Shown here piece by piece: positions 45,693 through 55,849 of a DNA stretch of 64,000 nucleotides. The notes under the pieces are model-generated. The model saw only the letters and a program-made list of their open reading frames with translations, made no database searches and was not told where the DNA came from. The stretch is from Marinomonas atlantica (GTDB taxonomy: Bacteria > Pseudomonadota > Gammaproteobacteria > Pseudomonadales > Marinomonadaceae), in assembly GCF_001639725.1 (NCBI RefSeq), contig NZ_LTAW01000003.1, positions 62,001 through 126,000 on the forward strand. The letters run 5' to 3'. Made by a program: the position numbers and the translations under genes. Each line of letters begins with the position of its first letter. The stretch's first letter is position 1.

Positions 45693-46826
45693 ATGACAAC
45701 TCCTCCAACAGTCGCATCCGCTGCAGACTACTTAGCACCAGTAAATACTCAAACTTGGGTAAATGGCCGTCATAACGTACGTTGTGTAAAGGTTATTGAA
45801 GAAGCTTGGGATGTGCGCACTTTCTGCTTTATGGCACAACAGCCAGTTATGTTCTTCTTCAAGCCAGGTCAATTTGTGACTTTGGAGCTTGAGATCGACG
45901 GTAAGCAAGTAATGCGCTCTTACACCATCTCTAGTGCACCATCTGTACCTTACAGTTTTTCTATTACTGTTAAGCGTGCACCTGGTGGTTTGGTATCTAA
46001 CTGGTTGCATGACAACATGAAAGTGGGTGACGAGCTAGCTGTACACGGCCCAGTTGGTAACTTTAACTGTATCGACTTCCCAGCTGAGAAAGTACTACTT
46101 CTATCTGGTGGTGTTGGTATCACGCCTGTTATGTCTATGGCACGTTGGTGGTTTGACTCGAATGCTGATGTAGATATGGTCTTCATCCACAGTGCGCGTA
46201 CTCCTCGTGATCTAATTTACGCACGTGAGCTAGACCATATGGCTTCTCGTGTTGATAACTTCAACCTTAACCTTATCGTTGAGCGTGTTGAAAACGGTCA
46301 AGCTTGGCATGGATACCGTGGCTATCTAGATGGCGTTAAGCTTGAAATGATTGCACCTGACTTTATGGATCGTGAGATCTTCTGTTGTGGTCCAACACCT
46401 TACATGAGTGCTATTAAGAAGATGCTTCAAGAAAAAGGTTTCGACATGTCTCGTTACCATGAAGAAGCTTTCGGTGCGACACCTTCTGATGTGGAAGAAG
46501 AAGCGATCGAAAACGCAGAAGTTGCTCAAGAAGCAGCTGATGCACTTGACTCTTCAGATATGCACCGCGTAGAAGTGATCAGCTCTGGTATGACTATGAG
46601 TGTTCAGGTTGCTCCAGGTGAGACGTTGCACAACGCCGCAGCGAAACTTAACCTACACATTCCAAAAGCGTGTGGTATGGGGATTTGCGGTACTTGTAAG
46701 GTATTAATTAAAGAAGGTGAAACGCACATGGAGTCCAATGGCGGTATTATGGATGAAGATGTAGCGGCTGGTTATGTGCTTTCATGTTGTACAGTAGCGA
46801 AATCTGATGTTGTATTCGAATACTAA
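45693..46826 (+). CDS. gbcB: Glycine betaine demethylase, reductase subunit
   Basis: About 377 residues from the ATG at 45693 (GAGAGAA upstream). In order: FAD-binding domain with RSYTISSAP, NAD-binding domain with LLSGGVGITPVMSMARWW and FCCGPTPYM, an acidic linker (about 275-295), and a C-terminal plant-type 2Fe-2S domain with CGMGICGTC and a last Cys in LSCCTV. It passes electrons from NADH to GbcA. Two further genes follow with almost no spacing and no terminator, so they are likely in the same transcript. Confidence 0.95.
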   Translation: MTTPPTVASAADYLAPVNTQTWVNGRHNVRCVKVIEEAWDVRTFCFMAQQPVMFFFKPGQFVTLELEIDGKQVMRSYTISSAPSVPYSFSITVKRAPGGLVSNWLHDNMKVGDELAVHGPVGNFNCIDFPAEKVLLLSGGVGITPVMSMARWWFDSNADVDMVFIHSARTPRDLIYARELDHMASRVDNFNLNLIVERVENGQAWHGYRGYLDGVKLEMIAPDFMDREIFCCGPTPYMSAIKKMLQEKGFDMSRYHEEAFGATPSDVEEEAIENAEVAQEAADALDSSDMHRVEVISSGMTMSVQVAPGETLHNAAAKLNLHIPKACGMGICGTCKVLIKEGETHMESNGGIMDEDVAAGYVLSCCTVAKSDVVFEY

Positions 46827-46848
46827 TTACTAGTATTAAGGGCGCCCT

Positions 46849-48729
46849 ATGGAAGCTGAGCAAATAGAGATAGCTGAATTCTTAGGGCGCTATCCTCCTT
46901 TTTCATTCTTACCTGAAAAAACATTGAATCTAGTGGCTTCCTCTTTGGAGATTAGTTACTACCGTCAAGGTGCTGATGTCTATAAATTCGGCGAAGAGAT
47001 TCATGATTTATGTTTTATTCGCAGTGGATCTGTGGAAATTTATCGTCGTAATGGTGTTCTTTACAACCGTTTAAGTGTCGGTGATGTATTTGGCCAACTT
47101 GGTTTGTTGATGAATAATCGTATTCGTCTACCTTCCCGAGCGCTTGAAGATTCGTTAATTTATTTTGTTCCTGAGACCCTTTTTAACGAATTGTGTGATA
47201 ATTACGATGAGTTTGCTTACTTTGTTGAAGTAGATGACAAGCGTAAGATGAACAAAGAAATACAGCAGAAACGTGAAGAGAATGACCTTTCAAGTGTAAA
47301 AGTGTCTACGTTGATTGCTCGTCCTCCTATTATGATTTCATCCGATGCCAGTATTCGCCAAGCAGCGTTGGTGATGACCGATGAATCCGTTTCGTCACTG
47401 CTGATTTATGATGAAATAGCCCCAGTAGAAGACTTTGGTGACAGCTTTAAGCATTTGGTTGGCATACTAACCGACCGAGATTTGAGAACCCGTGTTGTTT
47501 CACAGGGGGTCGATCTCGACAGTGCTGTTTCTTCAGTGATGACACTAACACCTAAAACATTAGATAAAGATACGTTTGTTTTTGAAGCAATGTTAATGAT
47601 GTTGCGCTTTAATCTTCATCATTTGCCTATCGTTGAAAATAATGTCCCAATTGGTGTGATTGCAATTTCAGATATTGTTCGATATGAATCTAAAAATAGT
47701 CTGTATATTGTTGGTTTGATTCATCGGCAGCATTCTATTGAAGAGTTGGTTCAAGTGTCTAAAGACGTCCCGTCTTGCTTTGTTCGCATGGTGAGGCAGG
47801 AATCTAGTGCTCAAATGATTGGTAGCGCAATGTCGGTTATCGGCCGTAGTTTTAAGCAGCGACTACTTGAACTTGCAGAAGAGAAGCTCGGACCACCACC
47901 AATACCTTATTGCTTTTTGGCATTAGGTTCTATGGCACGAGATGAGCAGCTGTTAATCACGGATCAAGATAATGCCTTAATCTTGTCTAACGATTATAAC
48001 CACCGTCAGCATAATGAGTATTTTGAGGCCTTAACTGAGTTTGTCTCAGAGGGGTTGGATAGATGTGGTTATCCCTACTGCACTGGTCGTATTATGGCAA
48101 CCAATTCGCGCTGGCGAAAAACGATCAGTGAGTGGCGTGAGTGTTTTGCTGATTGGATTGATGTGCCTAACCCAGCCGCATTACTGAATAGCTCTGTATT
48201 TTTTGATCTCGAAGGTGTGTGGGGCAAAACAGAATGGGCTGATGAGCTGTATCGTTTCATAGTTAATCGAGCAAAACACACGCCTAAGTTTCTTGCTAGC
48301 TTGTCGAGAAATGCTTTGCTCCGTACGCCCCCGCTGGGTTTCTTCAAAGAGTTTGTAATGGAGCAAGATGGTGAACATCGTCGCACTATTAACTTGAAGC
48401 GTCGAGGGACGGCACCTTTAGTTGACCTTATCAGGGTACATGCATTGGCGGTTGGTTCAACGTCACGAAATTCAATAGATCGTCTTGATGATGTCATAAA
48501 GTCTGGAATCTTGCCCGATAAGCGTGGTCAAGAGTTAAAATATGCCCTTGAGTACTTAGCAATGGTTCGAATTCGACACCAAGTTGAAGATGTTGAGAAT
48601 GAATCTGAGGTTGATAACAATATAGAGCCTGATACCTTGTCTGATATTGAAAGGCGTAATCTAAAAGAAGCTTTTAACGTGCTGAGCAATAGTCAGCGCT
48701 TCCTCAAATACCGCTATCCGTTTTCGTGA
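46849..48729 (+). CDS. Cyclic-nucleotide-binding / CBS / DUF294 nucleotidyltransferase-like protein
   Basis: A 626-residue cytoplasmic protein in four parts: a cyclic-nucleotide-binding domain (about 10-130, with GSVEIYRRNG and SVGDVFGQLGLL), a CBS pair (about 150-285, with GILTDRDLRTR and GVIAISDIVRY), a DUF294 nucleotidyltransferase-like domain with GSMARDEQLLITDQDN near residue 360, and a DUF294_C helical region. Relatives are thought to act in signal transduction; the nucleotide target is unknown. It starts 22 bases after gbcB and its stop overlaps the exonuclease start by four bases. Confidence 0.9.
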   Translation: MEAEQIEIAEFLGRYPPFSFLPEKTLNLVASSLEISYYRQGADVYKFGEEIHDLCFIRSGSVEIYRRNGVLYNRLSVGDVFGQLGLLMNNRIRLPSRALEDSLIYFVPETLFNELCDNYDEFAYFVEVDDKRKMNKEIQQKREENDLSSVKVSTLIARPPIMISSDASIRQAALVMTDESVSSLLIYDEIAPVEDFGDSFKHLVGILTDRDLRTRVVSQGVDLDSAVSSVMTLTPKTLDKDTFVFEAMLMMLRFNLHHLPIVENNVPIGVIAISDIVRYESKNSLYIVGLIHRQHSIEELVQVSKDVPSCFVRMVRQESSAQMIGSAMSVIGRSFKQRLLELAEEKLGPPPIPYCFLALGSMARDEQLLITDQDNALILSNDYNHRQHNEYFEALTEFVSEGLDRCGYPYCTGRIMATNSRWRKTISEWRECFADWIDVPNPAALLNSSVFFDLEGVWGKTEWADELYRFIVNRAKHTPKFLASLSRNALLRTPPLGFFKEFVMEQDGEHRRTINLKRRGTAPLVDLIRVHALAVGSTSRNSIDRLDDVIKSGILPDKRGQELKYALEYLAMVRIRHQVEDVENESEVDNNIEPDTLSDIERRNLKEAFNVLSNSQRFLKYRYPFS

Positions 48730-49451
48730 GTTTAAGAAATATGGCTCGTGTAAGTGACGCATTTTCTTGGCACGAGTTTCTTCGACAGGAAGCTGAAGAT
48801 GCTAATTCAAAACTTCTGAAAAGCTTTTATGCCTCTCAAAATTTTTCTGAAGACCTCACATTAAATCAGGCCGAGTTTGTTGCGTTAGATTTTGAAACCA
48901 CAGGACTTGATCCTAAAACAGATGAAATAGTCAGTATTGGCTTGGTGCCTTTTAATTTAAAGCGCATTAAGGTGGCTGAAGCAAAGCATTGGGTTGTTCG
49001 CCCAAGATGTAAATTGAACGATGACTCGATTGTAATTCATGGAATTACTCATAGTGAAGTTTCAACAGCCCCTCGTATCTCAGAAGTACTAGAACAAGTA
49101 CTAAAGGCTCTTGAAGGTAAAATCGTTGTTGTTCATTACCAGTATATTGAACGAGAATTTTTGAATCGAGCGGTTGAAGGTGTATTAGGGGAAGAGCTTT
49201 GGTTTCCTATGTTCGATACCATGCATTTTGAGGCCATGCTTTATCGAGATGGTTGGCGCACTAAATTAAAGCGACTGTTTGGCAGAAAACTGGTTTCTAT
49301 TCGTTTAGTTGATAGCCGTTTACGTTATGGTTTGCCTAGGTATCATATGCACAGTGCGATGACGGATGCGATTGCTACAGCCGAACTTCTGCAGGCTCAA
49401 GTTCGTCACCGCTTTGATAAAACAGGTCGTGTGTCAGACTTGTGGCAGTAA
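48726..49451 (+). CDS. DnaQ-like 3'-5' exonuclease
   Basis: A 241-residue DEDD exonuclease: DFETTGLD near residue 54-61 (Exo I), HGITHSEV with the conserved Ile/Thr, and HSAMTDAIATAELL (Exo III with His and Asp). The start is a GTG overlapping the preceding stop (GTGA); an ATG five codons later is also possible. The DUF294-protein/DnaQ-like pair is seen together in other proteobacteria as a unit, often near acetate transport genes; here it is joined to gbcB. Substrate is unknown. Confidence 0.88.
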   Translation: MSLRNMARVSDAFSWHEFLRQEAEDANSKLLKSFYASQNFSEDLTLNQAEFVALDFETTGLDPKTDEIVSIGLVPFNLKRIKVAEAKHWVVRPRCKLNDDSIVIHGITHSEVSTAPRISEVLEQVLKALEGKIVVVHYQYIEREFLNRAVEGVLGEELWFPMFDTMHFEAMLYRDGWRTKLKRLFGRKLVSIRLVDSRLRYGLPRYHMHSAMTDAIATAELLQAQVRHRFDKTGRVSDLWQ

Positions 49452-49495
49452 GCTTAGTGATAACATGGCTATTGCCTCTTTAAATGATAAAAGGT

Positions 49496-49521
49496 GGCTT
49501 TATTTGGTATCAAATAAAGCC
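49496..49521. repeat. Perfect 11-bp inverted repeat after the exonuclease gene
   Basis: GGCTTTATTTG/CAAATAAAGCC around a GTAT loop, without a T-tract. Possible factor-assisted terminator of the gbcB operon. The rest of the spacer to gbdR holds no gene I can see. Confidence 0.6.
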
Positions 49522-49838
49522 AAAGATGGCTGAATTAGTCTATAGTTAAAATTCACCTGCATTAAAAAAGACTTGTTCTACCTCTTAAGTGGTATTAGCT
49601 CATGTCGTTTTTTGTGTTGTATGTTTTTTATTTTGTCGTTTTTGTGATATTTATAAGGCTCGGGTCAATTATTATACGGGTTCTGTTTTAGGGCTTAAAA
49701 TAGCCATCTAATGAACAGAAAGTGAAGAGACGTTTACCCAGCAGTTTCTGTCGGTCCGTCATAATAAAAATGGTGTTTTATAGCAATACTGGCCTGTTAA
49801 TTGCTTACGCTATATATCACGTATAAGAGGGCACATCC

Positions 49839-50945
49839 ATGGTCTCATCTTCCCCTACATCAACGACTAGCAAGAAGAAAGTAACGCGAGTTGGTTTCTT
49901 GTTACTAGATAATTTTACTATGATTGCATTGGCTTCAGCTCTTGAGCCATTGCGTATGGCCAATCAGCTGTACGGTGAGGAGCTGTACAACTGGCATATG
50001 ATTTCAGAAACTGGTGAACCTGTTGTCGCCAGCGATGGTTTAAGTTTATCAGCGGATACATCAATCGCTGAATGTCCAGAGCTGGATATGGTTATTGTTG
50101 CCGGTGGCTTAGACATCACTCGCGGTTTTACTACTAAGCAAGTGAGCTGGTTGCAACAAAGATCGCGTAAAGGAATTACGTTAGGTGGTATATGTACAGG
50201 AGCGTACGTGCTTGCACATGCAGGTTTATTGGATGGATTTAATTGTAGTGTTCACTGGGAGTGTATGACAGCTTTGCAAGAAAGCTTCCCTAAAGTTCGC
50301 TGTAATAATCGTCTTTTCTCGATGGATGAAAATCGTGTTACTGCTACGGGAGGAAACGCTCCCTTGGACATGTTTTTGACTATCATTGCTAGAGAGCATG
50401 GTGCGAAATTATCTGGCGCTGTTTCAGATATGTTTATTTGCGACCGTATTCGTAGTGAATTTGATCAGCAGCGCGTGCCTTTACGTCAGCTTAATAAAGG
50501 TGGATGCAAGCCTAAATTGGTAGATGTGATTGAGCTGATGGAAAACAATTTAGAAGAGCCGATTGATCTTGATGAATTGGCTGCGTTTGTTGACGTGTCA
50601 CGTCGTCAACTAGAGCGTATGTTCCATAAATATTTGGATTGTTCACCTTCACGCTATTATTTACGTTTGCGCCTAGATCGAGCGCGACAACTACTTAAGC
50701 AGTCTAGCATGTCGATCGTTGAGATTTCTGCTGCGTGTGGGTTTATTTCAACGCCTCATTTTAGTCGATGTTACCGTAAGCATTTAGGTATCTCGCCACG
50801 TGATGAGCGTAAAGTTGCTTGGATGGGGAATATAACGCCAGCTGAGCAAGGTGTGGGTAATCTAGTGTATATGCCTCACTCAACGCATGCATTAAACAAT
50901 GCGCACTCAGAGCCCAGTTTTGGTTCTATTGCAGTTGTTAATTGA
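49839..50945 (+). CDS. gbdR: GlxA-type AraC regulator, glycine betaine regulator
   Basis: A 368-residue regulator with an N-terminal DJ-1/PfpI (class-I glutamine-amidotransferase-like) domain at about 17-185, containing GGICTGAYVLAHAGLLDG, and a C-terminal AraC domain at about 235-335 (IDLDELAAFVDVSRRQLERMF and SIVEISAACGFISTPHFSRCY). Location beside gbc and dgc genes and domain type match GbdR, which activates betaine and dimethylglycine breakdown when these compounds are present. A terminator follows. The start lies at the ATG after AAGAGGGC. Confidence 0.93.
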   Translation: MVSSSPTSTTSKKKVTRVGFLLLDNFTMIALASALEPLRMANQLYGEELYNWHMISETGEPVVASDGLSLSADTSIAECPELDMVIVAGGLDITRGFTTKQVSWLQQRSRKGITLGGICTGAYVLAHAGLLDGFNCSVHWECMTALQESFPKVRCNNRLFSMDENRVTATGGNAPLDMFLTIIAREHGAKLSGAVSDMFICDRIRSEFDQQRVPLRQLNKGGCKPKLVDVIELMENNLEEPIDLDELAAFVDVSRRQLERMFHKYLDCSPSRYYLRLRLDRARQLLKQSSMSIVEISAACGFISTPHFSRCYRKHLGISPRDERKVAWMGNITPAEQGVGNLVYMPHSTHALNNAHSEPSFGSIAVVN

Positions 50946-50960
50946 TAGTAGAATAAAATA

Positions 50961-50990
50961 AAAAGGGAGCTTAATTAGCTCCCTTTTTTT
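50961..50990 (+). terminator. Terminator after gbdR
   Basis: AAAAGGGAGCT/AGCTCCCTTTT hairpin with a T-tract. Confidence 0.93.
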
Positions 50991-51002
50991 GTTTAACTTT
51001 TG

Positions 51003-51040
51003 CTAACCACTTACTCAGCTTACAGCGTGTAAGTGGTTAG
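51003..51040 (-). repeat. Eleven-base inverted repeat between gbdR and icd
   Basis: CTAACCACTTA (51003-51013) and TAAGTGGTTAG (51030-51040), 16-base loop. Followed on the minus strand by CAAAAG rather than a T-tract; probably part of the icd 3' end. Confidence 0.5.
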
Positions 51041-51051
51041 AGAAAAGTGAA

Positions 51052-53271
51052 CTACAGTGATGCCAGTGCAGCGTTAAACGTTGCGCTTGGGCGCATTACT
51101 TTCCATAGCTGCTCTAGATCCATATGGTAGTAACCATCTAAGTCAGCTGGCTTGCCTTGCACTGCCGCCAATTCTTCAACAATTTTCGTCTCGTTATCGG
51201 TCAATGTTTTAGCAAGAGGTGCGAATTTAGCTGCAATCTGAGTATCTTCTGTTTGCCCTGCAAGCTCTTGAGCCCAGTACATTGCAAGATAGAAGTGGCT
51301 GCCGCGGTTATCAATATCACCAATTTTACGAGAAGGAGACTTATTGTTGTCTAGAAGTTTGCCTGTAGCTTTATCTAGGCATTTAGCTAGCACTTTTGCT
51401 TTATCGTTGCCTTGCTTAATACCAAGCTCTTCAAACGATACTGCAGTTGCTAGAAATTCACCAAGAGAGTCCCAGCGTAGGTAATTTTCTTCTTGAAGTT
51501 GTTGTACGTGTTTCGGAGCAGAACCACCTGCACCAGTTTCGTACATGCCGCCGCCGTTTAGCATTGGTACGATAGACAGCATTTTCGCAGAGGTACCCAA
51601 TTCCATAATAGGGAATAAGTCAGTTAGGTAATCACGCAAAACGTTACCAGTTACTGAAATAGTGTCTTCACCACGAATAATACGTTCCATTGAGAAACGA
51701 ATGGCTTCGTTGTAAGACATTATGCGAATATCTAAGCCTTCTAAATCGTGATCCTGAAGATACAAAGCCACTTTTTTGCGTAGCTCATTGTCATGGGCGC
51801 GTTCTTCGTCCAACCAGAATATCGCTGGCGTATCGGAATTGCGGGCACGTGTAACGCCTAATTTAACCCAGTCTTTAATCGCAGCATCTTTTGTTTGACA
51901 GGCACGCCAGATATCGCCTTTTTCAACATCATGTTGCATTAGGACGTTACCTTCCGCATCGACAACGCGCATTAAGCCATCTTGTGACGCTTCGAATGTT
52001 TTGTCATGAGAGCCATATTCTTCTGCTTTTTGAGCCATCAGGCCAACGTTCGGAACAGTGCCCATAGTGGTTGGATCGAATGCGCCATTTGTTTTACAGA
52101 AATTAATTACTTCTTGATAAATACGAGCGTAAGTCGACTCAGGCATTACAGCCTTAGTGTCTTTTGGCTTGCCATCGCGGCCCCACATCTTGCCAGAATT
52201 ACGGATCATAGCCGGCATGGAAGCATCAACGATGACATCAGAAGGAACGTGTAGGTTGGTTATTCCGCGTACGGAATCAACCATTGCAATTTCTGGGCGG
52301 TGTTCATGGCAGTCATGGATGGCTTGAAGAATGTCATCTTGTTGAGATTGTGGAAGTGTTTTAATTTTATCATAAACACTGCCAAGACCGTTGTTTGGGT
52401 TGACGCCGATTTTGTTGAATACATCGCCGTATTTATCCCACACTTCTTTATAGAAAACAGTCACTGCATGCCCAAACACGATTGGGTGCGAGATTTTCAT
52501 CATGGTTGCTTTGACGTGAAGTGACCACATGATACCAGCTTCTTTTGCTTCTTGAAGCGACTCTTCGAAGAACTCACGTAGCTTGCTTGCGCTCATGCGC
52601 ATGCCATCAAGCACTTCGCCTTCAATAAGAGGTAGTGTCTTCTTAAGCTCAACATTGCCTGATTGATCAACGAACTCAATGCGTACATCTTGAGCTTTAT
52701 CCATTGTCACAGATTGCTCAGAAGAGAAAAAATCACCATCACGCATGTAGTCAGCGTGCGTTTGAGACGTTTTTTTCCATGCGCCCATAGAATGAGGGTG
52801 CTTGCGAGCAAAGGCTTTTACCGCTGCTGGTGCACGACGGTCAGAGTTGCCTTGACGCAAAACTGGGTTTACCGCACTGCCAAGTAGTTTAGCATAACGT
52901 GCTTGTACGGCTTTATCGTCTTCAGATACGGCTTTCTCAGGGTAGCTAGGAATGTCATAGCCTTGCTCTTGCAGCTCTTTGATAGCTGCGTTTAGCTGAG
53001 GAATAGAGGCTGAAATGTTTGGTAGTTTGATGAAGTTGGCTGTTGGTTCAGCAGTTAATTCACCTAAAAACGCTAAACCGTCTTCTACTCGTTGATCTTC
53101 TGGTAAGCGATCAGAAAAGGCCGCTAAAATACGAGCTGCTAAAGAAATATCTGTTAGTTCTAGCTCGATATCTGCTTCTTTCGCGAAAGAACGAAAAATT
53201 GGCAGAAGAGAAGCTGTTGCTAGCGCCGGTGCTTCATCTGTCAACGTGTAGTAAATAGTTTGTTTTGACAT
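51052..53271 (-). CDS. icd: NADP-dependent isocitrate dehydrogenase, monomeric type
   Basis: A 739-residue enzyme of the monomeric IDH family, unrelated in length to the 416-residue dimeric E. coli Icd. Family markers are [22 protein letters not shown] with the Ser/Arg isocitrate contacts, [35 protein letters not shown] and [28 protein letters not shown], each present here. It oxidises isocitrate to 2-oxoglutarate in the TCA cycle with NADP. A perfect AT-rich palindrome stands 68 bases upstream. The gene is single and convergent with gbdR. Confidence 0.95.
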   Translation of the reverse strand: MSKQTIYYTLTDEAPALATASLLPIFRSFAKEADIELELTDISLAARILAAFSDRLPEDQRVEDGLAFLGELTAEPTANFIKLPNISASIPQLNAAIKELQEQGYDIPSYPEKAVSEDDKAVQARYAKLLGSAVNPVLRQGNSDRRAPAAVKAFARKHPHSMGAWKKTSQTHADYMRDGDFFSSEQSVTMDKAQDVRIEFVDQSGNVELKKTLPLIEGEVLDGMRMSASKLREFFEESLQEAKEAGIMWSLHVKATMMKISHPIVFGHAVTVFYKEVWDKYGDVFNKIGVNPNNGLGSVYDKIKTLPQSQQDDILQAIHDCHEHRPEIAMVDSVRGITNLHVPSDVIVDASMPAMIRNSGKMWGRDGKPKDTKAVMPESTYARIYQEVINFCKTNGAFDPTTMGTVPNVGLMAQKAEEYGSHDKTFEASQDGLMRVVDAEGNVLMQHDVEKGDIWRACQTKDAAIKDWVKLGVTRARNSDTPAIFWLDEERAHDNELRKKVALYLQDHDLEGLDIRIMSYNEAIRFSMERIIRGEDTISVTGNVLRDYLTDLFPIMELGTSAKMLSIVPMLNGGGMYETGAGGSAPKHVQQLQEENYLRWDSLGEFLATAVSFEELGIKQGNDKAKVLAKCLDKATGKLLDNNKSPSRKIGDIDNRGSHFYLAMYWAQELAGQTEDTQIAAKFAPLAKTLTDNETKIVEELAAVQGKPADLDGYYHMDLEQLWKVMRPSATFNAALASL

Positions 53272-53338
53272 GTATTTCCCCTAACATTCTGGCTAGTTAG
53301 CCGTTTGGATAGAAGGTGACTTATGGCCGCCATTCTCT

Positions 53339-53364
53339 AAATTTAATCAGTCTTGATTAAATTT
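53339..53364. promoter_or_regulatory. Perfect AT-rich palindrome upstream of icd
   Basis: AAATTTAATCA-GTCT-TGATTAAATTT is an exact 11-base inverted repeat with a four-base centre, 68 bases before the icd start. The shape suits a dimeric regulator or a promoter-region hairpin. A related sequence, TCAAGATTGATC, occurs near 53419-53432. Confidence 0.5.
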
Positions 53365-53514
53365 TTGGTCATTATATTACCTCAATTAGAGGGGGAGAAA
53401 TATTGCTCAAGAATATAGTCAAGATTGATCTAAATGATTGTTGTAAATATGGGGAGCAGAAAAGAAGCAAATATCGAATTTACTTCTTTTCTGGAACTAG
53501 AAGTGTAGAGAAAA

Positions 53515-54144
53515 TTAAAATCGACCTTCAAGCTGTTTCAGAAGTGCTTTACGTTTAAAAATAAGATGCCAGCGTCTTCCGCCTACTTGTCGCCAAAGCA
53601 TAGCAGCACGAATGCCAGCCATTAAAATGGCACGTACTTGGTGGGCAATGTGAGGTTGCTGTAAGAAACGGCTGTCTCCATGTACCTGTATGCGAAACGA
53701 TAGTTTACTTAAGGTGTCTTGGTACATTCCGGAAATACCTGCGATCACGTTTTCATGCATGACAGATTCATAGTGCTCTAATTGACGCTCCAGTTGATTC
53801 AGTCGCTGACCGATTGCTGAAAGCATATCTGAGTCTTTGTGTAGCTTAGATTCAAGATGGATCATGCTTAACGCATAACGAATGGTGTCCGGGTTGACGG
53901 CATCTTTGCCTTTGCCCATGACCTCTGTTGCAATACGTCGCCCAAGTGCCAGGTTACCCTGACAGTCAAATTGACCTCCGTATATGTCCTCGGTTGCAGG
54001 GGCATTAACCATCAATATGCTATTAAGCATCGGCTCAGCGTAGCTCTGATCGGTATTACCCTTACGCGCTAAGTTGGCAACCAGCTCAGCAGCTTGAAAA
54101 ATCGCTGCTAATGCAATGGCTTGTTCTTTTTCACTGTGCTGCAT
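53515..54144 (-). CDS. hflD: High-frequency lysogenisation protein HflD homologue
   Basis: About 209 residues from the ATG at 54144, with GGAG seven bases upstream (a TTG four codons earlier is less likely). The sequence is all-helical; the start region EKEQAIALAAIFQAAELVANLARKG and RAILMAGIRAAMLWRQVGGRRWHLIF near the end are characteristic of HflD. In E. coli HflD is a peripheral membrane protein that binds lambda CII; its normal role is unclear. It follows mnmA by about 25 bases, as in E. coli, so both are in one operon. Confidence 0.92.
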   Translation of the reverse strand: MQHSEKEQAIALAAIFQAAELVANLARKGNTDQSYAEPMLNSILMVNAPATEDIYGGQFDCQGNLALGRRIATEVMGKGKDAVNPDTIRYALSMIHLESKLHKDSDMLSAIGQRLNQLERQLEHYESVMHENVIAGISGMYQDTLSKLSFRIQVHGDSRFLQQPHIAHQVRAILMAGIRAAMLWRQVGGRRWHLIFKRKALLKQLEGRF

Positions 54145-54170
54145 AGTCTGCTCCAAGCGAATCGTATGAG

Positions 54171-55280
54171 TTACTTGTTAAATGCAACATTGATGATGCC
54201 ACCGCCTAGACAATGTTCTCCAACATAGAAAACCACTGATTGACCTGGTGTTACAGCACGTTGTGGTTCCTTAAAGCTAACTTCTAATCGGCCATCTGAC
54301 AGTTCTGTTAATGTGCACTCTTGATCTGGTTGGCGGTAGCGACACTTGGCCATACAAGTCAACGGCATGTTTGGTTTGTGACGTGCAACCCAGTCGAACC
54401 CATCGGCAATTAGGTGGGTCTTAAATAAGGATTCATGCTGGCCGCCTTGAGTCACGACTAAAACATTACGGCCTAAGTCTTTTTCAACCACATACCAAGG
54501 TTCATCAGGGTAATTTGATAAACCGCCAATACCTAAACCTTGACGTTGGCCAATTGTGTGATACATCAAACCATGATGCTTACCTATGATGTCTCCATCA
54601 AGAGTTTCAATGTTGCCTGGTTGCGCTGGCAAGTATTGTTCAAGAAAGTCTTTGAAGCGACGTTCACCAATGAAACAAATGCCCGTACTGTCTTTCTTAT
54701 TGTGTGTCACAAGGTCGAACTCTTCGGCTAGACGGCGTACTTCGGGCTTTTCTAATTCACCAACAGGGAAGAATGTGCGTCCGATCTCATCTTTACCAAC
54801 AGCATATAAGAAGTAGCTTTGATCTTTATTGTTATCAAGGCCCTTTAATAATACTGGTTCGCCTTCTATTTCGCCTCGACGAACATAATGCCCTGTTGCA
54901 ATGAAGTCTGCACCAAGTTCGAGTGCATACTCTAAAAACGCTTTAAACTTGATTTCTTTGTTACATAAAATGTCAGGGTTGGGGGTGCGGCCTGCCTTGT
55001 ATTCTTCGAGGAAGTGTTCAAAGACATTGTCCCAGTATTCTGCTGCGAAATTGGCGGTGTGAAGGTGAATGCCTAACTTATCACAAACTGCTTGTGCATC
55101 GGCTAAGTCATCTTTCGCAGTGCAGTATTCTGTACCGTCATCTTCATCCCAGTTCTTCATAAATAAGCCTTCGACTGTATAGCCTTGTTGCTGCAGAAGA
55201 AGTGCGGACACAGATGAATCAACACCGCCGGACATGCCAACGATGACTTTAATGGATGCGTTTGGGTTTTCTGTACTCAT
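54171..55280 (-). CDS. mnmA: tRNA 2-thiouridylase
   Basis: A 369-residue enzyme with the PP-loop GMSGGVDSS at residues 15-23, catalytic Cys106 in [13 protein letters not shown] and Cys202 in [12 protein letters not shown]. MnmA makes the 2-thiouridine at position 34 of tRNA for Lys, Glu and Gln, using ATP and sulfur from the Tus relay. The C-terminal domain ([33 protein letters not shown]) is complete. It lies between nudJ and hflD in the order known from E. coli. Confidence 0.97.
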   Translation of the reverse strand: MSTENPNASIKVIVGMSGGVDSSVSALLLQQQGYTVEGLFMKNWDEDDGTEYCTAKDDLADAQAVCDKLGIHLHTANFAAEYWDNVFEHFLEEYKAGRTPNPDILCNKEIKFKAFLEYALELGADFIATGHYVRRGEIEGEPVLLKGLDNNKDQSYFLYAVGKDEIGRTFFPVGELEKPEVRRLAEEFDLVTHNKKDSTGICFIGERRFKDFLEQYLPAQPGNIETLDGDIIGKHHGLMYHTIGQRQGLGIGGLSNYPDEPWYVVEKDLGRNVLVVTQGGQHESLFKTHLIADGFDWVARHKPNMPLTCMAKCRYRQPDQECTLTELSDGRLEVSFKEPQRAVTPGQSVVFYVGEHCLGGGIINVAFNK

Positions 55281-55363
55281 CGGTTCTCTCTAATAGTGGG
55301 AACGGGGTAAAGGCCCGTCATTAGAATAAGTGTGTATTGTAGCGGATCCAGCTGTTGAGGTCT

Positions 55364-55849
55364 TTAGTCTGGCAAAATGTGCATATTGTTGATGCTATCT
55401 ATTGCGAATGATTGGCCGCGTTCATAATCATTGATGCATTGCATAATTAATGGACTTCGTTGTTTGTGAGCTAGTATGTCATCTTTTGTGAGCCAGTTAG
55501 ATTCAATAATATCTTTGTCGAGTGCCTGATCTGTCTTGTGTTTCGGTTTGCAAATAAAACATACGCGATGATATGTATCTGCACCTGAGTAAGGCGTAAA
55601 GGCATACAATCCCAAAACAGATTTAGGTTCTATCTGCCAACCAGACTCCTCTAGAGTCTCTCTGATAACGGCTTGTTGAAGCGACTCACCGTTTTCCACG
55701 TGACCGGCTGGTTGGTTGATAACGATCTCCCCGTCTTGAGTCTCGGTTACCATTAGGTAGCGATTGTTTCGATCCACTACTAGGGCTGCGACGGTTAGGT
55801 GAGGGAGTCTTTCTCGCTTTTTCTCGTTCAAATTGTGTGACCTGTTCAT
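55364..55849 (-). CDS. nudJ: NUDIX hydrolase, NudJ-like phosphatase
   Basis: About 161 residues from the ATG at 55849. The Nudix box GHVENGESLQQAVIRETLEESGW fits G-x5-E-x7-R-E-U-x-E-E-x-G-U, and PHLTVAALVVDRNNRYLMV and INQPAGH are the NudJ pattern. NudJ hydrolyses HMP-PP and nucleoside phosphates. The open frame continues upstream to 55903, but the ATG at 55849 precedes the conserved domain most closely. Its first about 55 codons overlap the end of rluE in another frame. Confidence 0.87.
   Translation of the reverse strand: MNRSHNLNEKKRERLPHLTVAALVVDRNNRYLMVTETQDGEIVINQPAGHVENGESLQQAVIRETLEESGWQIEPKSVLGLYAFTPYSGADTYHRVCFICKPKHKTDQALDKDIIESNWLTKDDILAHKQRSPLIMQCINDYERGQSFAIDSINNMHILPD

Noticed and set aside
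48075..48497. Minus-strand frame of 140 codons in the DUF294 gene
   Set aside because: Opposite to a conserved domain; composition rich in Ser/Arg/Leu as typical of shadow frames.
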